Shown here piece by piece: positions 1-7,095 of a stretch of DNA of 11,874 bases. The translations under genes and the position numbers were made by a program. Source of the stretch: Bdellovibrionales bacterium (lineage in GTDB: Bacteria > Bdellovibrionota > Bdellovibrionia > Bdellovibrionales > JAMPXM01). The stretch covers positions 1 to 11,874 of the forward strand of contig SXSP01000191.1 of the NCBI GenBank assembly GCA_005792225.1, read 5' to 3'. Each line of letters opens with the position of its first letter. Position 1 is the stretch's first letter. A model generated the notes under the pieces. The model had not been told where the DNA came from. It did not search any database and saw nothing but the letters and a program-made list of their open reading frames with translations.

Positions 1-40
1 AAACAACATTTTCAATTGGGTATGCTGCTTTGCGGAGCGA

Positions 41-69
41 ATAATACGGATCCTCAGATAGGCCGTCAA
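41..69 (-). promoter_or_regulatory. Strong sigma70-type promoter reading out of the left edge
   Basis: On the minus strand there is a -35 box TTGACG (69-64), a spacer of exactly 17 bp and a -10 box TATTAT (46-41). The next bases, TCGCTCC, form a GC-rich discriminator, so transcription would start near position 33. Close-to-consensus boxes with a GC-rich discriminator are typical of rRNA and tRNA promoters under growth-rate control (known), so an rRNA or tRNA unit may begin just outside the window (inference). The site lies about 30 bp past the stop of the preceding signalling operon, with no clear terminator between them. The remaining 30 bases show no recognisable gene. Confidence 0.6.
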
Positions 70-97
70 CCACTTTTTTGCCGGATTTGGCTAAAGC

Positions 98-745
98 TTA
101 ATCATCCGGTAAAGAAAGATCCAAAATATCGTCAATGATGCGGAGAAGAAGTTTTCCGTTTCGGCTGATGCTCGCAAGTGCTTCGTCTTTTTCTTGCGTG
201 GTGAGGTCGGCCTGCGAGAGCACGTCGGCAAAGCCGAGAACCGCTCCCATGGGCGTACGGATTTCGTGCGACATGTTGGCAAGAAAGCGGCTCTTTGCGA
301 TATTCGCCGCATCGGCTTCTTCCTTGAGACGGGCCATCACGTCGACCTGAGATGCGAGCGTGCGGCTTTGTTGATCAAGGCGCACGAAAACTCGAACTTT
401 GCTCCGGACCATGTGGGGATCGAGCGGCTTAAAGAGAATATCGACCGCGCCGCTTTCGTATCCCTCGAAGATGACCCGCGTGTCGGTGGACTGCGCGGTG
501 ACGAAGATGATCGGAAGGTGACGCCCCTTTCCCACGCCGCGAATGAGACGGGCGAGCTCAAAGCCCGACATCATCGGCATTTGAACATCGAGGAGCGCCA
601 ACGCGAAATCGTTATCGAGGATATGGTTGAGAGCTTCTTCGGGCTTACTCGCCGTCAGGATCTCGACGTCATCGGCTTCGATCAAGCGCGAGAGCGCCAG
701 AATATTCTCGGCGAGGTCATCGACTATGAGGATTTTTGTCTTCAT
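98..745 (-). CDS. Response regulator receiver with a HisKA-like dimerisation segment, no ATPase domain
   Basis: The 215-residue cytoplasmic protein starts with a complete receiver (about 3-122): acidic pair D9/D10, phospho-acceptor D53 in LLDVQMP, T83 region and K106 in LFKP. A short helix with many charged residues (125-150) leads to a HisKA/DHp segment (150-212) carrying the H-box, with H160 in SHEIRTP. The protein ends with a TAA right after DDILDLS, where hybrid kinases normally continue with a KIEAGK-type stretch and the HATPase domain. It therefore has a phosphorylatable aspartate and histidine but cannot bind ATP itself. Its ATG overlaps the CheB stop as ATGA, with GAGGAG 8 nt upstream. 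As the last gene of the operon, it is probably a partner or phosphate acceptor of the upstream hybrid kinase (inference). A degraded full kinase is the alternative; neither shifted frame past the stop restores an ATPase in the bases available. Confidence 0.85.
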   Translation of the reverse strand: MKTKILIVDDLAENILALSRLIEADDVEILTASKPEEALNHILDNDFALALLDVQMPMMSGFELARLIRGVGKGRHLPIIFVTAQSTDTRVIFEGYESGAVDILFKPLDPHMVRSKVRVFVRLDQQSRTLASQVDVMARLKEEADAANIAKSRFLANMSHEIRTPMGAVLGFADVLSQADLTTQEKDEALASISRNGKLLLRIIDDILDLSLPDD

Positions 746-1353
746 ATTCTGAGCTCCTCACTCGAAAAAGAAACCAAGTTCAAGAAGGCCGCGATCTCGT
801 TCAACGGAAGAACGTGCGTCGGTCGAAAAAGATCAAGCGCGGATCTGGGCATCGTATCACATTCGGCTTCTCCTGGCTCCTGCACGATTGTCAATCCGCC
901 CCGGTCTGAAATTGCTTTAAGCCCCGCCGCGCCGTCGCTATTGGCGCCCGTCAATAAAATCCCGATCGCGCTCGCACCAAAAACTGTTGCGACCGTCTTA
1001 AAAAAAACGTCGATCGAGGGTCTCGAATAGTTTTCGAGATCATCTTGGGTGAAGCCGAAGGAGCGATCCTTCTCGACCAGGAGATGGTACCCGGGGGCCG
1101 ACATGTACGTGTAGGAGCTTTCGATTTTCATCTTATCTTCGACTTCAATCACGCGCCGATTCGGAGCTCCGCAGTAGATCAAGCTCACATCAATCCGCGA
1201 ATTCGATGGCATGTGTTGAACGATGCCGATCGGCAGATCGTTCCGACTGTCGATCGACTGAAGAAGACGCCGAATGGCCGTGACTCCCCCAGCCGACGCT
1301 CCGATGGCGCAGAAACTTGCACTGTGGCTCGCGCGGAGGTTCGCATTAAGCAT
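742..1353 (-). CDS. cheB: CheB-type protein-glutamate methylesterase, stand-alone catalytic domain
   Basis: The 203-residue protein consists of the CheB esterase domain only. The catalytic triad is visible: S20 in IGASAGG, H47 in VQHMP and D140 in LLTGANSDGAAG. Other family signatures are SAPGYHLLV, RPSIDVFF and QEPGEAECDTMP. The family removes methyl groups from glutamates (or deamidates glutamines) on receptors. Chemotaxis CheB has an N-terminal receiver that gates activity; here that domain is absent, so activity must be set by partner binding or be constitutive (inference). The start ATG overlaps the CheR end by 8 bp (ATGCTTAA) behind a G-rich AGGGGG site, and its TGA overlaps the next start by 4 bp, so it is made together with its neighbours. 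The symbol reflects family only; no flagellar chemotaxis genes are nearby. Confidence 0.9.
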   Translation of the reverse strand: MLNANLRASHSASFCAIGASAGGVTAIRRLLQSIDSRNDLPIGIVQHMPSNSRIDVSLIYCGAPNRRVIEVEDKMKIESSYTYMSAPGYHLLVEKDRSFGFTQDDLENYSRPSIDVFFKTVATVFGASAIGILLTGANSDGAAGLKAISDRGGLTIVQEPGEAECDTMPRSALDLFRPTHVLPLNEIAAFLNLVSFSSEELRI

Positions 1354-2194
1354 CGAACCCCCTGGCTAGGCCGTGCGCCGTCTTCCGGTAGATGCGCCAC
1401 TTCTCGTCGATTGTCTCGAACGCCCCGGCGCTTCCCGAGAACTTAAGAGATTCCTTACTTCCGAGGCAGAGGTATCCGCGATGGCGGAGCGAGTCCTCGA
1501 AAAGTTTCAACACGCGGCTCTGCAGTTCCTTATTGAAATAGATGAGGACGTTTCGGCAAAGGACGAGGTGACACTCGGCGAAGACCTGATCGGTCACCAA
1601 ATTATGCTCGGCGAAGACGACGTTTGAGAGCAGATCCGAGTTCATTTTCGCAAGCCCGTAATCGGCCGTGTAGTAGTCGCTGAAAGATTCCTTGCCGCCG
1701 GCTTCTTGGTAATTGCGAATGCTCGTCTTGATCGTCTCGACTTGATAGATCCCATCCTGCGCCGAATGGATCGCACGCGGGTTGATGTCGGTCGCGTAGA
1801 TCGTCGCCCGATCGCTCAAACCTTCTTCGCGAAGAAGAATGGAGAGGCTGAAGATTTCTTCCCCCGTACTGCATCCGGCGCTCCAAATATTGAACGTCGG
1901 ATAGGTTCTCAGCACGGGAATCACGTCTTCTCGTAATGCCTTAAAGAAGAGCGGATCACGAAACATCTCGCTCGTGGTGACCGTTAAGTAAGGTAAAACC
2001 TCGAGGAAAAACGAACGGTCGTCGAGAATCCGTCGCAAGAGCGCGAGGAGATCCGTCGCCGCGAACGAACGCGCGATCGATTCCACCCGGCGGGTCATCG
2101 AAGCTTCCGCATATTGGCGGAAGTCGTACCCGTAGCGAAGACGGATGCCTTCCAGGAGGAGCTTCACTTCCGTTTCGTTCACGCTCAGGTTCAT
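1346..2194 (-). CDS. cheR: CheR-type protein-glutamate O-methyltransferase
   Basis: The 282-residue SAM-dependent methyltransferase has the usual CheR layout. A helical N-terminal domain (about 5-70) precedes the family TVTTSEMFRDP motif (71-81). The Rossmann catalytic domain has SAM motif I in WSAGCSTGEEIFSLSILL (104-121), the acidic motif ATDINPRAI (134-142) and LCRNVLIYFNKELQ (212-225). Length is normal for a CheR without a TPR tail. The family methylates glutamates in chemoreceptor coiled coils using S-adenosylmethionine. The start ATG overlaps the hybrid kinase stop (ATGA, 2191-2194) and has a GGGGGG tract 8 nt upstream. No receptor gene is in view; the adjacent kinase with its Glu/Gln-rich coiled coil is a possible substrate (inference). 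Confidence 0.93.
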   Translation of the reverse strand: MNLSVNETEVKLLLEGIRLRYGYDFRQYAEASMTRRVESIARSFAATDLLALLRRILDDRSFFLEVLPYLTVTTSEMFRDPLFFKALREDVIPVLRTYPTFNIWSAGCSTGEEIFSLSILLREEGLSDRATIYATDINPRAIHSAQDGIYQVETIKTSIRNYQEAGGKESFSDYYTADYGLAKMNSDLLSNVVFAEHNLVTDQVFAECHLVLCRNVLIYFNKELQSRVLKLFEDSLRHRGYLCLGSKESLKFSGSAGAFETIDEKWRIYRKTAHGLARGFDA

Positions 2195-5100
2195 GTCATG
2201 ATCCCCCCGCTCGGGAGCCAGACTTTCAGAACGGAGAGCAGGCTCGAGAGATCAATCGGCTTCGGCAAGTAGTCGCTCGCGCCCGCCTTCACGCAACGTT
2301 CGTGTTCGCCCGCCATCGCCTTGGCGGTCAGCGCGATGATGGGAAGAGCACGGTGCTGGGGTTTTTCGCGAATGCGCTTCATCGCCTCGAAGCCATCCAT
2401 TTTCGGCATCATGATGTCCATCAAAACGACATCGGTCTCCGGCATAGCGTCCAGTTTCTCAATCGCTTCGAGACCGTCGCGCGCAACGGTCACGCGGAAA
2501 CCCTTCGCTTCGAGCGCACTCGTGAGCGCGAAGAGGTTACGGAGATCATCATCGACGAGGAGAATATTTCGACCGTCGAACGAACGATCTTTTCCGCGCA
2601 CATCGCTAAGCATGGCGCGTTTATCCACCGGCAGATCGGCCTCCACCCGGTGGATGAAAAGGCTGACTTCATCGAGGAGACGCTCAGGCGACTTGGCACC
2701 TTTGATGATGATGCTGTCGGAATAGTGGCGGAGCCGCTCCTCTTCCTCGCGCGTGAGATCCTTACCCGTATAGACGATGACCGGGGGTACCGACTGAGCG
2801 TTCTGGCTGTTGAGATCCTCAAGGAGCTCAAAGCCGCTCATATCCGGAAGCTTCAAGTCGAGAACAACGCAGTCGGCGCCGTTGGCTTTGAGGGTCGTGA
2901 GAGCATCAGCGCCGGTACCCACGGCGGTGATTTCGACATCGGCTCCGGAGAGGAGATCCGTGATGAGTTTACGTTGACGGGCGTCGTCTTCGACGACGAG
3001 GAGACGTTTCACCTTCCGATCGATGACACTTTCAATTCGGTTCAGCGCCCCTCTGACTCCGTCGATCGTGACGGGTTTACCGAGATATCCGATGGCTCCC
3101 ATACGAAGCGCGCTGTGCTGCCGCTCGAGCGCCGAAATCATGTGAATCGGCACGTGACGAAGCGCGGGATTTTTCTTGATGATGTCGAGGAGCGCGAGAC
3201 CGCTTATGCCGGGCAGACGCACATCGAGCAAAATCGCCTTGGGAACGTGATGCTTCAGCAGTGCTAACGCCGTTTCGCTGTCGCCCACCGCGAGAGGCTC
3301 GAAGTCGTGCGCGAGAACCGCGTCTTTGACGGCCTCACGGAACTTTTCATCATCTTCGACGATGAGGATGGTGCGATCTGTCGGTTCCAGCCCCTCGAGG
3401 AGTTTCTTGATTTGCTCGTTGTCTTCTTGAATCTGCGGGCGAGCCGGGGCTATCTCTTGCACCGGAGCAGACGCGGGTCGCTCCGGCTGCGCGCTTGGCG
3501 TCGCGTGAGGCGCTTGAGCGCTCTCCATCTCGACCGGGAGAAGAAGGGTAAACTCGGAGCCCTTTCCGGGTTCGCTCTCGACCGTGATCTCCCCTTGGAG
3601 AAGTTGCGTGAGCTCGCGTGAGATCGTAAGTCCGAGGCCTGTTCCGCCGAAACGTCGGCTGATGGAACCATCGGCTTGTTCGAACGCCTCCCAAATTAAT
3701 TTTATTTTCTCCGGTGGAATTCCGATTCCGGTGTCACGAACGCTGATCGCGACCTGACCATCGACGTTGCGGGCCGCGAGAGTGAGGCTTCCCTTCTCGG
3801 TAAACTTCATTGCGTTTCCGATTAAATTCCGAAGGATCTGCTGCAGACGCTGCCGGTCCGTGACGATCGAAGGCGGAACGTTTTGTCCAACCTCGACGTT
3901 CAGTTGCAAACCTCTCGCTTCGGCCTGCGGTTTAAAGAGGGCCGCGATCTGGTTCAAGAATTGGCCGACCGGTAATGGCTCCGCTTTTACCTGGAGTTTC
4001 TTCGCCTCGATTTTCGAGAGATCGAGGATATCGTTGATCAGATCGAGGAGGTCAGTTCCGGCCTCGTAGATCGTGCGAGCGAATTCAACCTGTTGATCGT
4101 CGAGATTGCCCTTCTTGTTCTCCTGGAGAATCGTCGCCAAAATCATGAGGCTGTTCAGAGGTGTTCTCAACTCGTGCGACATCTTTGCCATGAACTCGGA
4201 CTTGTAAGCACTCGCGCGCTCGAGTTCGCGCGCCTTATCTTCGAGTGACCGACGGCTGGTCTCTAGAGCCTTGTTCTTGAGATTGAGGGTGTCTTGTTGG
4301 GCCTCGAGGGTTTTGGTTTGTTGCTCGAGCTCCTCGTTCACCTGCCGCAGTTCTTCCGTCTGCATTTGCGAGCGCCCTTGTGCCTCGAGGAGGGCCTTGG
4401 CTTGCTCTTCGAGCTCTTCGTTGGTGGTACGAAGCTCTTCCTGCTGCATTTGAAGTTCTTCGGCCTGGCGCTGGGTCTCTTCGAGGAGATCCTGAAGCTT
4501 CTCTTGGGCGCGGGCCGAAGCAAGTCCCGCCCCCACCGAACGGAGCACGACGTTCAACCACTCCAGTTGATCCGCCGTCGGCTTCGCGAACGAAGCGATT
4601 TCGAGAATACCGATGCGATCGTTCTGGAACTTGACCGGAGCGAAGATCAAGAAGCTCGGCTGCTTGGAACCCATGGAGGATTCCACCTTGAAGTAATCCC
4701 CGGGGACATCCTCGATCACTTGAATTGTATCGAGATTGGCCGCGCGGCCCAGAAGCGCCTCGCCGATTTTGAACTGTCGACGCTGCCGCGTGCTCGGCGA
4801 GCCGCCGTCCTCCCCCGTAGAATACCCGGCCGACATCACGAGACTTCCATCCGCCTCGGAGTACATATTGGCCGCGAGAAAATTCAACTGATCACAAATG
4901 AAACCGACAAGCATTTCGGAAATCGGGCGAACGCCGCCCTTGAGGAGCGCAATCTTCGCCGCATCGGCCTCTGCCGACTTCAGCCACGCCTCGCGCTGGC
5001 GGCGCGAATTTTCGGCTTCTTGGGAGAGGTACTGGCGACGAACCATCAAATAAGTCGCGAGCGCAAAGAGGATGCTCAGAATTGTCGAGCCGATCAGCGT

Positions 5101-5646
5101 GAATACGAGAAATCCCCGCTGGCTCGAGGCGCTGTCGCTTCGGGACTTTAAGAGCTGACGCTCGCGGTTCTCGACGATCTTGGCCTCACGCCGGAGAGAT
5201 TCCATCGCGTCTTGGCCGTTACCAAATGTCTCCGGAACTCTCTTCGTTTTCTGAAACTTACTGAGGTTACCGGAAAGAAGCGCGAACCGTTCCTGCATCA
5301 GCTTCTCGAGGCGATCAAGTGAAGTTGTTTGCTCAGGATTGTCGGCGACGAGCTCCTTGATCGAACTAAAATGGAGCCACGCTTCTTCCGTACTCTTCTG
5401 GTAGCCGGCCGAAAACTTGTCGTCTCCGGTGAGGAGGTAGCCCCTTTGAAAAGTCTCGGCGTCTTTGACTGACGAAAGAACACGCTCGAGTTCCACGATG
5501 ACTTGATACGTGTGAGTGACCCAGTCTTGGTCGCTCTCGAGGTCCTTCACGTTGTTGTAGAGGAACCGGCCATTGACTGCCAGGATCACGGCCGTAACGA
5601 GAAACACCAACGTAAGAACCCTGAGACGAGCTCCGAGGGATGACAT
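2191..5646 (-). CDS. CHASE3-GAF hybrid histidine kinase with three C-terminal receivers
   Basis: This is a 1151-residue inner-membrane sensor kinase. Domains in order: TM1 (about 9-30); a periplasmic CHASE3-type helical sensor (about 38-175, with the GYLLTGDD-like signature at 69-76); TM2 (about 179-202); GAF (about 235-380); a long Glu/Gln coiled coil (about 380-478); HisKA with H491 in SHELRTP; HATPase with N-box N607/N611, G1 box DTGIGIP (638-644) and GGTGLGL (667-673). A Pro/Ala linker (706-745) leads to three receivers with phospho-acceptors D808, D930 and D1087 and conserved lysines K857, K982 and K1129. All catalytic residues are present. The start ATG has GGAG 9 nt upstream, and the gene heads the CheR-CheB-receiver operon. 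This architecture beside cheR/cheB is known from large environmental bacteria; the signal it senses cannot be told from sequence. Confidence 0.95.
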   Translation of the reverse strand: MSSLGARLRVLTLVFLVTAVILAVNGRFLYNNVKDLESDQDWVTHTYQVIVELERVLSSVKDAETFQRGYLLTGDDKFSAGYQKSTEEAWLHFSSIKELVADNPEQTTSLDRLEKLMQERFALLSGNLSKFQKTKRVPETFGNGQDAMESLRREAKIVENRERQLLKSRSDSASSQRGFLVFTLIGSTILSILFALATYLMVRRQYLSQEAENSRRQREAWLKSAEADAAKIALLKGGVRPISEMLVGFICDQLNFLAANMYSEADGSLVMSAGYSTGEDGGSPSTRQRRQFKIGEALLGRAANLDTIQVIEDVPGDYFKVESSMGSKQPSFLIFAPVKFQNDRIGILEIASFAKPTADQLEWLNVVLRSVGAGLASARAQEKLQDLLEETQRQAEELQMQQEELRTTNEELEEQAKALLEAQGRSQMQTEELRQVNEELEQQTKTLEAQQDTLNLKNKALETSRRSLEDKARELERASAYKSEFMAKMSHELRTPLNSLMILATILQENKKGNLDDQQVEFARTIYEAGTDLLDLINDILDLSKIEAKKLQVKAEPLPVGQFLNQIAALFKPQAEARGLQLNVEVGQNVPPSIVTDRQRLQQILRNLIGNAMKFTEKGSLTLAARNVDGQVAISVRDTGIGIPPEKIKLIWEAFEQADGSISRRFGGTGLGLTISRELTQLLQGEITVESEPGKGSEFTLLLPVEMESAQAPHATPSAQPERPASAPVQEIAPARPQIQEDNEQIKKLLEGLEPTDRTILIVEDDEKFREAVKDAVLAHDFEPLAVGDSETALALLKHHVPKAILLDVRLPGISGLALLDIIKKNPALRHVPIHMISALERQHSALRMGAIGYLGKPVTIDGVRGALNRIESVIDRKVKRLLVVEDDARQRKLITDLLSGADVEITAVGTGADALTTLKANGADCVVLDLKLPDMSGFELLEDLNSQNAQSVPPVIVYTGKDLTREEEERLRHYSDSIIIKGAKSPERLLDEVSLFIHRVEADLPVDKRAMLSDVRGKDRSFDGRNILLVDDDLRNLFALTSALEAKGFRVTVARDGLEAIEKLDAMPETDVVLMDIMMPKMDGFEAMKRIREKPQHRALPIIALTAKAMAGEHERCVKAGASDYLPKPIDLSSLLSVLKVWLPSGGIMT

Positions 5647-5713
5647 AGATAACTGCTCCGCATTAAAGAGGCATTTTGCGCCGGCAGTTTAACCTTTCGT
5701 TAGGATGGGGTTG

Positions 5714-5719
5714 ATTATA
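5714..5719 (-). promoter_or_regulatory. Perfect -10 box (TATAAT) for the signalling operon
   Basis: On the minus strand TATAAT lies about 67 bp upstream of the hybrid kinase ATG, predicting a start near 5706 and a leader of about 60 nt. The bases 17 bp further upstream (CCTTCT) are a poor -35 box, so an activator may be needed or the element may be chance. No extended TG is present. Confidence 0.45.
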
Positions 5720-5799
5720 GTTTTCTACACATTTGAAGAAGGAAGGAATTTTCCCGACTCTTCTCAGACTCCCGGAAAAAGTTGCAGAAAACACCAAGC

Positions 5800-5813
5800 G
5801 AGGGGATCCCCTC
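5800..5813. repeat. 14-bp perfect palindrome GAGGGGATCCCCTC, possible operator
   Basis: Every base pairs with its mirror partner, centred between 5806 and 5807. It sits in the divergent spacer between the kinase operon and the SnoaL-like gene, 67 bp before that gene's ATG. As DNA it could be a dimeric regulator site. As RNA on the plus strand it would form a 5-bp GC-rich stem with a GATC loop followed by TTCGTTTT, a weak terminator-like arrangement. The two uses cannot be separated from sequence. Confidence 0.4.
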
Positions 5814-5868
5814 TTCGTTTTAAGATGGCGACTGGAGCCCCTGCGACTCCCCTACACCCGCCATCTTC

Positions 5869-5873
5869 GGAGG
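5869..5873 (+). promoter_or_regulatory. Shine-Dalgarno GGAGG that fixes the SnoaL-like start
   Basis: GGAGG lies 6 nt before the ATG at 5880. The frame stays open 49 codons further upstream to an ATG at 5733, but that extension has no such site, is very Arg/Pro-rich and crosses the palindrome at 5800-5813. The 5880 start is therefore preferred. Confidence 0.8.
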
Positions 5874-5879
5874 ATCTTC

Positions 5880-6362
5880 ATGACCCACCAAAACGCAGCG
5901 AGCGAAATCGCCAAGAGCTTTATGCAAAGTTTGCGCAAAGCCGAGGAAACTCGCGAACTCAAAGAACTCTGTGAGCTGTTCGGGGAAAACCCGATGCTCG
6001 AAAACTTGACCCGCCCCAGTCTCGGTAAACACTCAACCCATAACCACGAGGCCAAGCACACGTCGCCGACCGCGTTCTGGCGTCAGTACCTGAGCGCGTT
6101 CGAGCGGATCGAGTCGCATTTCACCCACGTGACCGATGATGGGCGAACGGCCGTGCTCGAGTGGCATTCCGTCGGCTGTCTGGCGACCGGTACTCCCGTC
6201 GAGTACAACGGCGTCAGCATCTTCGAACACGACAACAACCGCATTTCGCACTTCCGAACCTACTACGATTCGGCCGCTCTCCTTCCGCATGCCGCGAAAA
6301 CGGAGAAGCATTACTCGGAAACAGTGGGCGTTCCGGAAGTCACCAACCAAGCCAGCTCTTGA
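5880..6362 (+). CDS. SnoaL/NTF2-like fold protein
   Basis: The 160-residue soluble protein begins with an Ala/Glu-rich helix (about 5-35). A His-rich loop (51-60, HSTHNHEAKH) follows, then a segment with the pattern of the NTF2-like cone fold: TAFWRQYLSAF helix (64-74), strands IESHFTHVTDDGRTAVLEWHSVG (77-99), LATGTPVEYNGVSIFEHDNNRISHFRTYYD (101-130). The 'GxxIFE...I..FRTYYD' ending is characteristic of SnoaL-like polyketide cyclase and limonene-epoxide-hydrolase relatives. Members are enzymes or ligand-binding pockets; no specific substrate can be assigned. It is 15 bp upstream of the DUF924 gene and probably cotranscribed. The C-terminal 25 residues are polar and probably disordered. Confidence 0.8.
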   Translation: MTHQNAASEIAKSFMQSLRKAEETRELKELCELFGENPMLENLTRPSLGKHSTHNHEAKHTSPTAFWRQYLSAFERIESHFTHVTDDGRTAVLEWHSVGCLATGTPVEYNGVSIFEHDNNRISHFRTYYDSAALLPHAAKTEKHYSETVGVPEVTNQASS

Positions 6363-6377
6363 AAGGGATGAATCGAA

Positions 6378-6977
6378 ATGCATAATCACGACAAACAAAA
6401 CGCGATCCTCGACTTCTGGTTCGGCGACAGTGCCCTCAATCCGTTGGCGAATCAGGCTCTCTGGTTTTCGAAGAATCAGGCGACCGATGACATCATTCGA
6501 GAGCGCTTCGAAGGTTGCCTCCTCGACGCCGAGAGCGGCGCCTTTGATGACTGGTCAAAAACCGCGAACGGGGCGCTTGCTCTCGTGGTGCTCTGTGATC
6601 AGTTCCCGCGCAACATCTACCGCGGCGACGAGCGCTCCTTCGCGTTTGACGAGAAGGCGCTCCGAGCATCGCAAATTGCCATCGCGCATGATTTCGATAA
6701 GAAGATGAATGTCGTTCAACGATGTTTTCTCTACTTACCCTTCGAGCACAGTGAAAACATCGACGTCCAGTCGCGTTCGGTGGAACTCTTTAAGTCGCTG
6801 ATGGACGAAGCTCACGGCCCTGAGCGGAAGTTTATCGAGCAGGCCCTTGATTTCGCCGTCAGACACTTCGAGATCATCGAAAAATTCGGCCGCTTCCCGC
6901 ACCGAAACGAGCTGCTCGGTCGCGAGAGCACGCGCGAGGAAAGTGAATTCCTCAAACGCCCAGGTTCGTTCTTCTGA
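6378..6977 (+). CDS. DUF924 family protein
   Basis: The 199-residue soluble all-helical protein has the DUF924 hallmarks: an N-terminal ILDFWFGD (10-17), WF..N (29-33), a central CDQFPRNIYRGDERSFAFDEKAL (73-95) and MNVVQRCFLYLPFEHSENIDVQSRSVELF (110-138), ending with FGRFPHRNELLGRESTREESEFL (170-192). Length matches the family. Structures of the family are TPR-like; no biochemical function is established to my knowledge. The ATG is preceded by AAAGGG about 10 nt upstream. It follows the SnoaL-like gene by 15 bp and looks like the second gene of that unit. Confidence 0.92.
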   Translation: MHNHDKQNAILDFWFGDSALNPLANQALWFSKNQATDDIIRERFEGCLLDAESGAFDDWSKTANGALALVVLCDQFPRNIYRGDERSFAFDEKALRASQIAIAHDFDKKMNVVQRCFLYLPFEHSENIDVQSRSVELFKSLMDEAHGPERKFIEQALDFAVRHFEIIEKFGRFPHRNELLGRESTREESEFLKRPGSFF

Positions 6978-6980
6978 GGC

Positions 6981-7058
6981 TTGTTGCGAAAACTGCACGG
7001 GCGTTCCGCGACCTTTGCACGAACGCCTGTATTCTTGAAACGAGAAGAATCGCAACAA
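6981..7058 (+). ncRNA. Possible three-way-junction RNA element in the leader of the NTase-BON gene
   Basis: The gap between the DUF924 and NTase genes can fold into three nested helices. P1 pairs TTGTTGCGA (6981-6989) with TCGCAACAA (7050-7058), 9 perfect pairs. P2 pairs 6997-7006 with 7021-7030, ten pairs including one G-U, with a 14-nt loop. P3 pairs ATTCTT (7031-7036) with AAGAAT (7045-7050) and competes with P1 for one base. The element ends 26 nt before the AAGGAGG of the next gene. No U-run follows the outer stem, so it is not a standard terminator; P2 followed by UAUUCUUG could be a weak one. It matches no riboswitch I recognise. Confidence 0.35.
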
Positions 7059-7095
7059 TAGACGCTTGAACGAGATCCCCACTTAAGGAGGCTAA

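Noticed and set aside
1..97. In-frame continuation after the TAA of the receiver-DHp gene as a lost HATPase region
   Set aside because: The 32 codons after the stop do not contain the KIEAGK-type linker or an N-box. The same bases form a strong promoter, so a degraded kinase tail is not supported. A GTG at 73-71 could start a short gene but has no ribosome site.
194..1030. Long plus-strand open frame of 278 codons
   Set aside because: It lies antisense to the receiver-DHp and CheB genes, whose motifs are unmistakable. Its product matches no family and is rich in Arg/His as expected of a shadow frame.
2302..3267. Plus-strand open frame of 321 codons, and a similar one at 4294-5151
   Set aside because: Both are antisense to conserved receiver, GAF and coiled-coil segments of the hybrid kinase. 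They have no ribosome site or recognisable domain.
5800..5820. Intrinsic terminator at the 14-bp palindrome
   Set aside because: The stem is only 5 bp once a loop is allowed, the T-run is interrupted, and no gene upstream on the plus strand would need it. It is kept only as a palindrome.
5733..5879. 49-residue N-terminal extension of the SnoaL-like protein
   Set aside because: No ribosome site and unusual composition; GGAGG 6 nt before ATG 5880 gives a better start.
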